From Glaciimonas soli (GTDB lineage Bacteria > Pseudomonadota > Gammaproteobacteria > Burkholderiales > Burkholderiaceae_D): a stretch of DNA of 64,000 nt. The translations under genes and the position numbers were made by a program. Location: positions 131,137 through 195,136 of the forward strand of contig NZ_WINI01000007.1 in assembly GCF_009497155.1 (NCBI RefSeq), read 5' to 3'. The notes under the pieces were generated by a model. The model saw only the letters and a program-made list of their open reading frames with translations, was not told where the DNA came from and did not search any database. The stretch's first letter is position 1; each line of letters opens with the position of its first letter. Shown here in pieces: positions 19,233 through 27,669 of the stretch.

Positions 19233-20006
19233 ATGACTCTTTCTTATGTAGTGAGCGGTTTTGCCGTGGGATTATTGGTAGGGTTGACGGGAGTTGGCGG
19301 TGGATCGCTGATGACGCCATTGTTGACGCTGCTGTTCGGCATACACCCCAGCGTTGCAGTCGGCACCGATTTGGCGTTTGCTTCGGCAACCAAGGTCGCG
19401 GGAACGGTTGCGCATCGCGTTAGTGGAACCGTACGTTGGAACATCGTCAGACTGCTCTGTATCGGCGCTCTGCCGGCAGCGATCATTACCGCATTAGGCC
19501 TGAAACATTTTGGTGCTGTCGATGCTGGCGTAGGTCAATTTATTCGCTATTCGATTGCCACCTCGGTATTTCTGACTGTTATCGCTTTGCTGTTCAAAGG
19601 CAAGTTACTGCGCTGGCTAAATGCACATCCGGAAAAACAACTAAGCGGCGCCAAGTTAACTGCCGCAACGATATTGTCTGGCGTCGTACTCGGCGCACTG
19701 GTGACGATTTCATCGATCGGTGCGGGTGCTGTCGGCGCCACTTTGCTAGTCATGCTCTACCCCCGTCTGACACCTGCAGAAGTTGCGGGAACTGATATCG
19801 CCTACGCCGTGCCGTTAACCGCGATTGCCGCCTTAGGCCATTGGTGGCTGGGCTCTATCGACTGGAATCTGCTAGCAGCCCTACTGCTTGGCTCTGTCCC
19901 CGGCATCACTTTAGGTTCGCTCGCTGCACGTGCCGTGCCTGAAAAGTTTTTACGTGGCTTATTAGCCATCACGTTGTCCACAGTTGCTGTGAAATTAATT
20001 TATTAA
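19233..20006 (+). CDS. TauE/SafE-family permease
   Basis: A 257-residue membrane protein with about eight helices. GLLVGLTGVGGGSLMTPLL is the family signature, repeated in the second half as VTISSIGAGAVGATLLV. Family members move sulfite, sulfoacetate, sulfate or other organosulfur anions. As first gene of the cys operon, 33 bases before cysI and divergent from cysB, it probably handles a sulfur anion such as sulfate or sulfite. No ABC-type sulfate transporter is in the window. Confidence 0.88.
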   Translation: MTLSYVVSGFAVGLLVGLTGVGGGSLMTPLLTLLFGIHPSVAVGTDLAFASATKVAGTVAHRVSGTVRWNIVRLLCIGALPAAIITALGLKHFGAVDAGVGQFIRYSIATSVFLTVIALLFKGKLLRWLNAHPEKQLSGAKLTAATILSGVVLGALVTISSIGAGAVGATLLVMLYPRLTPAEVAGTDIAYAVPLTAIAALGHWWLGSIDWNLLAALLLGSVPGITLGSLAARAVPEKFLRGLLAITLSTVAVKLIY

Positions 20007-20039
20007 AATTTATTTTAAATACTGAGTTAGGAACACAAG

Positions 20040-21743
20040 ATGTACCGCTACGATCAATACGACCATCAACTTGTTAAAGAACGGATCGCACAATTTCGAG
20101 ATCAGGTACGCCGTCGCCTGTCCGGTGAATTGACCGAAGCAGAATTCCTGCCACTGCGCCTTCAAAACGGTTTGTACATGCAGCGCCATGCCTACATGCT
20201 GCGCATCGCAGTCCCTTATGGCTTGCTGTCGTCAGCACAAGTGCGCATGTTTGCGCATATTGCCCGTAAATACGACCGTGGCTATGGGCATATGACAACC
20301 CGTCAAAACATTCAATTCAATTGGATAAAACTGGAAGATGTCCCAGAGATTTTGCAGGAATTGGCTACTGTCGAAATGCATGCTAACCAGACTTCCGGCA
20401 ATTGCATCCGCAATATCACTTCCGACGAGTTCGCGGGTGTCGCTGCGGATGAAGTGATAGATCCACGCCCCTATGCAGAGATGTTGCGTCAATGGAGTAC
20501 CTTCCATCCAGAATTCGCCTTCTTGCCGCGCAAATTTAAATTCGCCATCAATGGCGCTGAAGAAGATCGCGCCGCTACGGCAGTGCACGATATCGGTTTG
20601 ACCATGGTCAGAAATGCCGCTGGTGAAGTCGGCTTCAAAGTCATGGTCGGTGGCGGCATGGGTCGTACGCCTATCATCGGTAGCGTAATCCGGGAATATC
20701 TGCCCTGGCAACATGCATTGACCTACATGGAAGCAATTTTGCGCGTCTATAACCAATATGGTCGGCGCGATAATAAATACAAAGCACGTATCAAAATTTT
20801 GGTAAAAGCATTGGGCCCAGAGGAATTTGGTCGTCAAGTCGAAGCGGAATGGGCTGAAATCAAAGATGGTCCAGGCACATTGACTGTCGAAGAATTGCAA
20901 CGCGTTGCTCAGTACTTCAACGATCCTGCATACGAAGCCTTACCTGCTGTTGACGCACAATTTGAACAATTGAAAACCACTGATAAAGCTTTTTCAAACT
21001 GGTTAAAACGCAACGTCAAAACGCATAAACGCAGTGGTTATGCCGCCGTCGTTCTATCTTTGAAAAAAACCGGCGTACCACCGGGTGACATCACCGCAGA
21101 ACAACTCGATTTCGTTGCCGACTTAACCGACAAATACAGTTTCGGTGAAATCCGCGTCACGCACGAGCAAAATCTGGTGCTGGCTGATGTCAAGCAAACT
21201 GACTTGTTCACGCTCTGGCAAGCGGTTAAAGCACAAGGTCTGGCAACGCCGAATATCGGTTTGCTGACCGATATGATTTGCTGCCCTGGCGGAGATTTCT
21301 GCTCATTGGCAAATGCCAAATCGATCCCGATTGCAGAAGCAATTGCAGAGAAATTCGACAACATCGATTTCCAGCATGACATCGGCGATATCGAGTTGAA
21401 CATCTCAGGTTGCATCAACGCCTGCGGTCATCATCACGTCGGCAATATCGGCATTCTCGGTGTCGATAAAGATGGTTCGGAGTGGTATCAAGTGTCTATC
21501 GGCGGCGCGCAAGGCAACAGCACTAGCATAGGCAAAATCATCGGCCCATCATTCGCAGCTGATCAAATGCCAACCGTGATCGAGCGCTTGCTGAATGTCT
21601 ATGTGCAACAGCGTACCGATGAAGAATTATTCATCGACACCGTGCAACGGATAGGCGTCGCACCGTTCAAAGAATATGTTTACGCAACACCGATAGCAAC
21701 CGCACTAAATGAAGTGAAAAGTGAAGAGGCAGCTTGTGTCTAA
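20040..21743 (+). CDS. cysI: sulfite reductase hemoprotein (nitrite/sulfite reductase family)
   Basis: Reduces sulfite to sulfide with six electrons using siroheme and a coupled 4Fe-4S cluster. The 567-residue protein has RNIQFNWIKLEDVPEIL and TSGNCIRNIT siroheme-binding motifs in the first half, and the cluster ligands in CCPGGDFCSLA (C-X5-C) and SGCINACGHHHVGNIG (C-X3-C) in the second. No cysJ flavoprotein is adjacent, as usual in betaproteobacteria, so the electron donor is probably a ferredoxin or another reductase encoded elsewhere. AGGAACACAAG precedes ATG 20040. Its 3' end overlaps the DUF934 gene. Confidence 0.96.
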   Translation: MYRYDQYDHQLVKERIAQFRDQVRRRLSGELTEAEFLPLRLQNGLYMQRHAYMLRIAVPYGLLSSAQVRMFAHIARKYDRGYGHMTTRQNIQFNWIKLEDVPEILQELATVEMHANQTSGNCIRNITSDEFAGVAADEVIDPRPYAEMLRQWSTFHPEFAFLPRKFKFAINGAEEDRAATAVHDIGLTMVRNAAGEVGFKVMVGGGMGRTPIIGSVIREYLPWQHALTYMEAILRVYNQYGRRDNKYKARIKILVKALGPEEFGRQVEAEWAEIKDGPGTLTVEELQRVAQYFNDPAYEALPAVDAQFEQLKTTDKAFSNWLKRNVKTHKRSGYAAVVLSLKKTGVPPGDITAEQLDFVADLTDKYSFGEIRVTHEQNLVLADVKQTDLFTLWQAVKAQGLATPNIGLLTDMICCPGGDFCSLANAKSIPIAEAIAEKFDNIDFQHDIGDIELNISGCINACGHHHVGNIGILGVDKDGSEWYQVSIGGAQGNSTSIGKIIGPSFAADQMPTVIERLLNVYVQQRTDEELFIDTVQRIGVAPFKEYVYATPIATALNEVKSEEAACV

Positions 21744-22266
21744 TCAAATCATAAAAAATCAACAAATCGTCGCCGATGACTGGACCGTACTGCGTTTAGC
21801 TGAAGGTGAAACTGCTGAAAGCGTAGCTATACCTGCCGGCAAAGTGATCGTTCCTTTCGCCGTCTGGCAAGCACAACGCGCGCCGTTGGAGGGTCGCACT
21901 GGTTTAGGTGTATGGCTCAATGGTGATACGGGCGCTGAAGTTATCAAAAACGACCTCAGCTATTTTGACGTGATCGCGGTTGACTTCCCTGCTTTCACCG
22001 ATGGCCGTGGTTACTCTATCGCTTTTCATCTGCGTACACGCTTTGGCTTTACCGGTGAATTACGCGCGATTGGAGATGTCTTACGCGATCAACTGTTTTA
22101 TATGTCACGCGTCGGCTTTGATGCTTTTGCAGTGCGTGCAGATAAAGACATTCACGATGCGTTAAAAGGGTTGACCGATTTTTCGGAAAAATATCAAACA
22201 TCGTGGGATGAAAAAACGCCGCTATTCCGCCGTGTAAATCGCCAGTCGGTTAGCGAAAGTGCATGA
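21736..22266 (+). CDS. DUF934 protein associated with sulfite reductase
   Basis: A 176-residue protein of the DUF934 family, almost always encoded between cysI and cysH in Beta- and Gammaproteobacteria and thought to assist sulfite reduction. Conserved blocks visible are FAVWQAQRAPL, GVWLNGDTGAE, IAVDFPAFTDGRGYSIA and GELRAIGDVLRDQLFYMSRVGFDAF. The start is GTG 21736, which overlaps the cysI stop (GTGTCTAA) and follows AGAGGC; GTG 21721 is possible. Translational coupling to cysI is likely. Confidence 0.88.
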   Translation: MSNQIIKNQQIVADDWTVLRLAEGETAESVAIPAGKVIVPFAVWQAQRAPLEGRTGLGVWLNGDTGAEVIKNDLSYFDVIAVDFPAFTDGRGYSIAFHLRTRFGFTGELRAIGDVLRDQLFYMSRVGFDAFAVRADKDIHDALKGLTDFSEKYQTSWDEKTPLFRRVNRQSVSESA

Positions 22267-23000
22267 TGGAGACTACTTTTTCATTGCCAGAATTAATTGC
22301 CTCCACAACGGCGACTTTAGAGAATATCGCCAGTGAATTCACGCCAGCGGTATTTGCCTCCAGCCTGGCAGCTGAAGATATGGTGCTAACTGATTTGATC
22401 TTGCGCAACAAACTTTCTATCGGCATCTTCACTTTGGAAACTGGTCGTTTGCATGCTGAAACACTAGGTATGCTGGACACGATTAAAACGACGTATGGTT
22501 ATGACGTTACGCCTTACCGCCCACAACCTGAGGCAATCGCACAGTACGTTGCGCAAAACGGTTTGAACGCGTTTTACGACAGCGTGGAAATGCGCAAAGA
22601 ATGCTGTCGCATACGCAAGATGGAACCATTGAATCGTGCGTTAGCTGGCAACAAGGCATGGGTTACCGGCCAACGCTGCGCACAATCTGTCACACGTGCA
22701 GAACTGCATGTGCAAGAGCAGGACGAAGCGCATGGCATGGTGAAATTTAATCCACTAGCCGATTGGTCTGAAGCAGATGTGTGGGAATACATCCGCAGCA
22801 ACAATGTGCCGTATAACCCGCTGCACGATAAAGGCTATCCATCGATAGGTTGCGAACCGTGCACCCGTGCCATTCAACCCGGTGAAGATGTACGCGCCGG
22901 ACGCTGGTGGTGGGAAACCCCAGAGTCGAAGGAATGTGGTTTGCATGTAGTGGATGGGAAGTTGGTGCGGATTAAACCGGTTGCACAGCAAAACGCTTAA
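22263..23000 (+). CDS. cysH: APS/PAPS reductase, probably APS-specific
   Basis: Reduces activated sulfate to sulfite with thioredoxin or a similar donor. The 245-residue protein has FASSLAAEDMVLTDL at the nucleotide site, TLETGRLHAET, and the C-terminal ECGLH catalytic cysteine. It also carries KECCRIRK and IGCEPCTRAI, the paired cysteine motifs that bind a 4Fe-4S cluster and mark reductases using APS rather than PAPS. That agrees with the lack of an APS kinase domain in the neighbouring CysN. The start ATG overlaps the DUF934 stop. Confidence 0.95.
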   Translation: MMETTFSLPELIASTTATLENIASEFTPAVFASSLAAEDMVLTDLILRNKLSIGIFTLETGRLHAETLGMLDTIKTTYGYDVTPYRPQPEAIAQYVAQNGLNAFYDSVEMRKECCRIRKMEPLNRALAGNKAWVTGQRCAQSVTRAELHVQEQDEAHGMVKFNPLADWSEADVWEYIRSNNVPYNPLHDKGYPSIGCEPCTRAIQPGEDVRAGRWWWETPESKECGLHVVDGKLVRIKPVAQQNA

Positions 23001-23037
23001 TTAGCATTTGTTGAAATTTTTAAAAAAGAAAATCGAT

Positions 23038-23973
23038 ATGAACACTGCCGTAGACAAAATTTTCCTGGATAACACCAGCGACCGTCATCTGGATTGGTTG
23101 GAGTCCGAAGCCATTCACATCATGCGTGAAGTTGCTGCCGAATGCAGTAATCCGGCGCTGCTATTTTCCGGTGGTAAAGACTCGGTGGTGATGTTGCGCC
23201 TGGCTGAAAAAGCTTTTCGCCCCGGCAAATTCCCCTTCCCTTTAGTCCATATCGATACTGGTCATAACTTTGAAGAAGTCATTGCCTTCCGCGATAAACG
23301 TGCTGCCGAGTTAGGTGAACGCCTGATCGTCGGTTCTGTTGAAGATTCAATCAAACGCGGTACGGTACGCCTGCGCAATCCGCAAACCGATTCTCGTAAC
23401 GCAGCGCAAGCAGTAACTTTGCTGGAAACCATCGCCGAATACAAATTTGACGCCTGCATAGGCGGTGCTCGTCGCGATGAAGAAAAAGCCCGTGCCAAAG
23501 AGCGGATTTTTTCTTTCCGTGATGAATTCGGTCAGTGGAATCCAAAAGCACAGCGCCCGGAATTGTGGGACTTGTATAACACGCGCGTCCATCCGGGCGA
23601 AAACATGCGCGTATTTCCGATTTCCAATTGGACAGAACTCGATGTCTGGCAATACATCGCACGTGAAAAACTGGAATTGCCAAACATTTATTTCGCACAC
23701 CAGCGCCAGGTTATTCCACGCAACGGTTTGTTAGTGCCGTTAACGCCGTTGACGCCAGCCAAAGAAGGTGAAGTAGTTGAAACCCGCGAAGTGCGCTTCC
23801 GCACCGTCGGCGATATCTCCTGCACCTGCCCTGTTGCTTCCGATGCCACGACTGTCGAAGCCATCATCGCCGAAACTGCGATCACGCAAATTACAGAACG
23901 TGGCGCTACCCGGATGGATGATCAGACTTCTGAAGCCTCCATGGAAAAACGTAAAAAAGAAGGATATTTCTGA
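23038..23973 (+). CDS. cysD: sulfate adenylyltransferase subunit 2
   Basis: Catalytic subunit of ATP sulfurylase, making APS from ATP and sulfate with CysN. The 311-residue protein has the PP-loop FSGGKDSVVMLRLAEKA, HIDTGHNFEEVI, and GGARRDEEKARAKERIFSFR. ATG 23038 (MNTAVDKIFL) is chosen because the upstream frame to 23008 has no initiation signal and family members start here. The stop overlaps the cysN start as TGATG. Confidence 0.96.
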   Translation: MNTAVDKIFLDNTSDRHLDWLESEAIHIMREVAAECSNPALLFSGGKDSVVMLRLAEKAFRPGKFPFPLVHIDTGHNFEEVIAFRDKRAAELGERLIVGSVEDSIKRGTVRLRNPQTDSRNAAQAVTLLETIAEYKFDACIGGARRDEEKARAKERIFSFRDEFGQWNPKAQRPELWDLYNTRVHPGENMRVFPISNWTELDVWQYIAREKLELPNIYFAHQRQVIPRNGLLVPLTPLTPAKEGEVVETREVRFRTVGDISCTCPVASDATTVEAIIAETAITQITERGATRMDDQTSEASMEKRKKEGYF

Positions 23974-25295
23974 TGAATGCCGCCGTTTCTGAAAAACTGT
24001 TGAAAACCTCCGCTCAAGAACGCGGCTTGCTACGCTTTATTACAGCTGGTTCTGTTGATGATGGAAAAAGCACTCTGATAGGTCGCTTGCTGTTCGATAG
24101 CAAGGGTATTTTTGCCGATCAACTTGATGCCATGTCGCGCGCTAAACATAAGCGCACAGTCGGCGACACGATAGATCTGTCGCTGTTGACCGATGGCCTG
24201 GAAGCAGAACGCGAACAAGGCATCACGATTGATGTCGCTTACCGTTATTTTGCAACGCCAAAGCGTAAATTCATCATCGCCGATACCCCAGGGCACGAGC
24301 AATACACACGCAACATGGTGACCGGTGCCTCGACTGCCGATGCGGTCATTATTCTGGTCGATGTCTCTAAAGTTAAATTCGGTGACGACGGCAGCGTTGA
24401 ATTATTAACGCAAACTAAACGCCACTCCACCATCGCGCATTTGCTACAAATCGAACACGTGATTGTGGCCGTCAATAAGATGGATTTGGTGAATTATGAT
24501 CAAACCGTCTATGACCGCATCGTCGCTGCTTATCAAGCGTTCGCACAGCAGCTCGGTTTGCGTGATGTGACGGCAATTCCTTTGTCGGCACTGGCTGGCG
24601 ATAATGTCGTCGATGCTGGCGACAACATGCCGTGGTATCAAGGGCCAACCCTGATTCAGTTGCTGGAATCATTGAGCGTCTACGATGAAGCACATGATGA
24701 GCCATTCCGTTTCCCCGTGCAATTAGTGGCACGCCACAACGGCCACGAAGCCAACGATTTTCGCGGTTACATGGGTCGCATCGAAGCAGGCAAAGTCAGC
24801 AAAGGCGACAAGCTGACGGTACAGCCGAGTGGCCAGAGTGCGACGGTGAAAGATATTTTGGTACTGGAAGGTTCGCTGGAATCGGCCGTAGTCGGACAAT
24901 CGGTGACCTTATTGCTGGAAGAGCATCTGGATATTTCGCGCGGTGACATGCTGGCATCCAGTGACCGTGCGCCAACCCTGCTGAAAACAGTCAGCGCCGA
25001 TTTATGCTGGCTGTCGGAAGATGCGCTGGATCTGCGTCGCAAGTATTGGATCAAACATACCAGCAAACAATGTGCCGCCCGCGTGACTAATGTCGATACA
25101 CTGCTCGACATTAATACGCAAGAACGACGTCCGGCAACATCATTGCAACTGAACGACATCGCGCGCGTATCATTGAACGTGCAACAAGCGATTGCTGTCG
25201 ATGCTTATGATGCAATTCGTGCAACCGGCGCGTTCATTTTGATTGATGAAGTGACGCATCAGACTGTGGCAGCTGGGATGATTCGGTTAGATTAA
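23973..25295 (+). CDS. cysN: sulfate adenylyltransferase subunit 1 (GTPase)
   Basis: The GTP-hydrolysing regulatory subunit that drives APS formation by CysD. The 440-residue protein shows G1 GSVDDGKSTLIGRLLFDS, G2 EQGITIDVAYR, G3 DTPGHEQYTRNM and G4 NKMD, followed by two beta-barrel domains. It ends after the second barrel, with no fused CysC (APS kinase) domain and no separate cysC nearby. This supports a pathway in which APS is reduced directly. Confidence 0.96.
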   Translation: MNAAVSEKLLKTSAQERGLLRFITAGSVDDGKSTLIGRLLFDSKGIFADQLDAMSRAKHKRTVGDTIDLSLLTDGLEAEREQGITIDVAYRYFATPKRKFIIADTPGHEQYTRNMVTGASTADAVIILVDVSKVKFGDDGSVELLTQTKRHSTIAHLLQIEHVIVAVNKMDLVNYDQTVYDRIVAAYQAFAQQLGLRDVTAIPLSALAGDNVVDAGDNMPWYQGPTLIQLLESLSVYDEAHDEPFRFPVQLVARHNGHEANDFRGYMGRIEAGKVSKGDKLTVQPSGQSATVKDILVLEGSLESAVVGQSVTLLLEEHLDISRGDMLASSDRAPTLLKTVSADLCWLSEDALDLRRKYWIKHTSKQCAARVTNVDTLLDINTQERRPATSLQLNDIARVSLNVQQAIAVDAYDAIRATGAFILIDEVTHQTVAAGMIRLD

Positions 25296-25341
25296 ATCGT
25301 AGTTACTGCAATTAAAGCAATTAGCAAAGTGATTTAGCATT

Positions 25342-26109
25342 ATGCAAAACAACCACACATCCCATTATGGCAAAGTCTATCTAATCGGCGCTGGCCCCGG
25401 CGCTGCCGATCTGATCACGGTGCGTGGCGCACGTTTTCTGGCGCTGGCAGATGTGGTTTTGCATGATGCTTTGGTCACTGAAGACATGCTCGCACTCTGT
25501 CCGCAAGCGAAAAAAATCGCCGTCGGGAAACGCTGCGGGAAACTCTCCACCGCACAGCAATTTATCAACAAACAGTTGATCGACAATGCAAAAAAATATG
25601 CGGTCGTCGTTCGCTTGAAAGGCGGCGATCCGATGTTGTTTGGTCGGGCAGATGAAGAATTACGTGCGTTGGAAAGTCATGGCATCACAGTAGAGGTTGT
25701 ACCCGGCATCAGCGCCGCTTTGGCCGCCGCTGCCGCGTCACAACAGCCACTGACCAAGCGCGGAATCGCCCGTAGCGTGGCTTTCTTCACATCCAGCACT
25801 GCTCCAGATGAATCAGATCAAGTCAACATTCCAAATTGCGACACACTGGTGCAGTACATGGGTGGCCGGGAAGCCAGCACTACAGCGCAACGCTTGCTAG
25901 CACAAGGCCGTGCTGCAACAACTCCGGTAGTCGTAGTGGAAAATTGCAGCCGTGACAATCAACGTATCTTGCGCTTGCGACTGGATCAGTTAGAAGAAGG
26001 TTTGGCGCAATGTGATGGGCCGGTGTTGGTGATGATAGGTGAGGCCTTGCAAAGTCGGATCGCTCAACAAGTAACAATCACAGAAACAATTAGCCAAAAC
26101 GCTGCATGA
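25342..26109 (+). CDS. cobA: uroporphyrinogen-III C-methyltransferase
   Basis: Methylates uroporphyrinogen III twice with SAM to give precorrin-2, the precursor of siroheme. The 255-residue single-domain protein shows VYLIGAGPGAADLITVRG, VVLHDALVT, VVRLKGGDPMLFGR and VVPGISAALAAAA, the standard SUMT motifs. There is no N-terminal dehydrogenase/chelatase part, so it is CobA-like and not a full CysG. Placed last in the cys operon, it supplies precorrin-2 for the siroheme of CysI. Confidence 0.94.
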   Translation: MQNNHTSHYGKVYLIGAGPGAADLITVRGARFLALADVVLHDALVTEDMLALCPQAKKIAVGKRCGKLSTAQQFINKQLIDNAKKYAVVVRLKGGDPMLFGRADEELRALESHGITVEVVPGISAALAAAAASQQPLTKRGIARSVAFFTSSTAPDESDQVNIPNCDTLVQYMGGREASTTAQRLLAQGRAATTPVVVVENCSRDNQRILRLRLDQLEEGLAQCDGPVLVMIGEALQSRIAQQVTITETISQNAA

Positions 26110-26112
26110 CAC

Positions 26113-26143
26113 AGAATGGGTAGAACATAGCGATACCCATCCT
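26113..26143. repeat. short inverted repeat between convergent cobA and cbiX-like gene
   Basis: AGAATGGGTA pairs with TACCCATCCT (9 of 10) around an 11-base loop. It may act as a bidirectional transcript end. The sequence resembles the arms of the element at 38059-38204. Confidence 0.5.
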
Positions 26144-26150
26144 AAGAAAT

Positions 26151-26528
26151 CTACAAACTCTTCACACAATACTGCGCAATCGCCTGCAGCACTTCTACCT
26201 GCTCTCCAACCGCCTCTACGACTTTAATCTGCATAGACGGATATTGCTGCTGCGCTTGCGCAATCAGTACCGGTAAGTCACGTTTTACATGCCCACCCTG
26301 CCCTAAAAATACTGGAACTACGCTGACTTCTTGAATCGACATTGCCGCTAAATCAGCCAACAATGGCGGCAACCTGGGCTCCATCAACTCCAGAAATGCC
26401 AACTTGACGTGCACATCCGGCAGCTGCGTCTGCGTGATCTTTTGCAGGCGCTCGAACGGCGCTAACCATCCGGCATCGCGTGAGCCATGGGCGAATAAAA
26501 TCAGCGCTTGTTGTGTTTTTACAGACAT
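26151..26528 (-). CDS. CbiX-type sirohydrochlorin chelatase
   Basis: A 125-residue small chelatase. ILFAHGSRDAGWLAPFERL carries the first conserved His and VVPVFLGQGGHVKRDLPVL the second, the two metal-site residues of the CbiX/SirB family. In this context it likely inserts Fe2+ into sirohydrochlorin to make siroheme for CysI. ATG 26528 is chosen: it lies one base after the lptG stop, so translation is probably coupled. Its 3' end converges on cobA. The longer frame to 26543 would begin with TTG inside lptG. Confidence 0.9.
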   Translation of the reverse strand: MSVKTQQALILFAHGSRDAGWLAPFERLQKITQTQLPDVHVKLAFLELMEPRLPPLLADLAAMSIQEVSVVPVFLGQGGHVKRDLPVLIAQAQQQYPSMQIKVVEAVGEQVEVLQAIAQYCVKSL

Positions 26529-26529
26529 A

Positions 26530-27669
26530 TCAATGTCGCTCAACCCGCCATAAAGCGCCCATCGCTGCCAGCAGGAATATCAGGCTTGGCAATGCGGCCG
26601 TAATCAATGGCGGCCATGTGTTCAACAAACCGACATGCGAGAACAAACTATTGACCAACTGAAAACTGACACCAATCATGATGCCGGTAAAAATTTTCAG
26701 ACTGACGCCGCCGGCACGGAAATGTAAGTAAGCAAATGGCAATGCCAAAGCCATCATGACTAAGACCGAGAATGGATAAATCAGCTTCTTCCAGAAGGCG
26801 ATTTCATAGCGCTCAGTATGCTGGTTATTTTCTTTCAAATGATTGATATAACTATGCAAGTTATACAAAGACATACGATCCGGATCGGCGAACAATACCG
26901 CAAGAATTTCTGGCGTCACCTCAGACACCATATCCACCTGCGGCGTTTTTATGGTGGCGAGCGCGGTACTGATATTTTCTGTGGTAGCCCCCGTACCAGC
27001 GACGAAATCGGTTTTCACGACATCGCTCAAGCGCCATACATGAGAACCCTGATAGTCGGCATGATTGGCCAATATCATCGCCGTCATATGAAATTCACTA
27101 TCGAATTCGTACATTTTGACGCCCTCTAATTGGCCATCAGGACGAATTTCACGAATGTTGATAAAGCGCGAACCAATAATGTCGCCCTCCATACCATTCT
27201 GACGGATCACATCTTTGCTCCACAATCCGGAGCGGAATTCTTGCGAGATGGATGAACCTTGTGCCTGCAGTTTTACTTTCTCGGCAAACTCTGTGCTCTT
27301 GGGCGCAACCAATTCGCCAATCAAGACGGTGGCAATCACAAATATGAGTCCTATCTTGATCAACATCCATGCGGCCATTTTGGTCGACATGGAGGATGCG
27401 CGCATGATGGTGAATTCCGACCGCGCAGCAAATTGCGACAAGGTATAAATGGTACCAATCAATGCCGCAATCGGCATCAATTCATAGGCATAGTTTGGTA
27501 AGCCCAGCATGACAAAACCAAATGCATGCTGCAATTTATAGCCACCGCGCCCTACGGATTTGAGCTCGCCAAGCAAGTCGAAAAAAGTGAATAAAGCCAA
27601 AAATGCAATCAGAGTGAAAATGACCGAGCGCACAATCTCAGCGGTGAAATAACGTTGTAATACCTTCAT
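26530..27669 (-). CDS. lptG: LPS export ABC transporter permease LptG
   Basis: With LptF and LptB, LptG extracts lipopolysaccharide from the inner membrane toward the LptC-A-D bridge. The 379-residue protein has the YjgP/YjgQ layout: N-terminal helices containing YELMPIAALIGTIYTLSQFAARSEFTIMRASS-type sequence with the coupling helix, a periplasmic beta-jellyroll domain, and three C-terminal helices (PFAYLHFRAGG). Its start overlaps lptF by four bases. The CbiX-like gene follows one base after its stop. Confidence 0.95.
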   Translation of the reverse strand: MKVLQRYFTAEIVRSVIFTLIAFLALFTFFDLLGELKSVGRGGYKLQHAFGFVMLGLPNYAYELMPIAALIGTIYTLSQFAARSEFTIMRASSMSTKMAAWMLIKIGLIFVIATVLIGELVAPKSTEFAEKVKLQAQGSSISQEFRSGLWSKDVIRQNGMEGDIIGSRFINIREIRPDGQLEGVKMYEFDSEFHMTAMILANHADYQGSHVWRLSDVVKTDFVAGTGATTENISTALATIKTPQVDMVSEVTPEILAVLFADPDRMSLYNLHSYINHLKENNQHTERYEIAFWKKLIYPFSVLVMMALALPFAYLHFRAGGVSLKIFTGIMIGVSFQLVNSLFSHVGLLNTWPPLITAALPSLIFLLAAMGALWRVERH

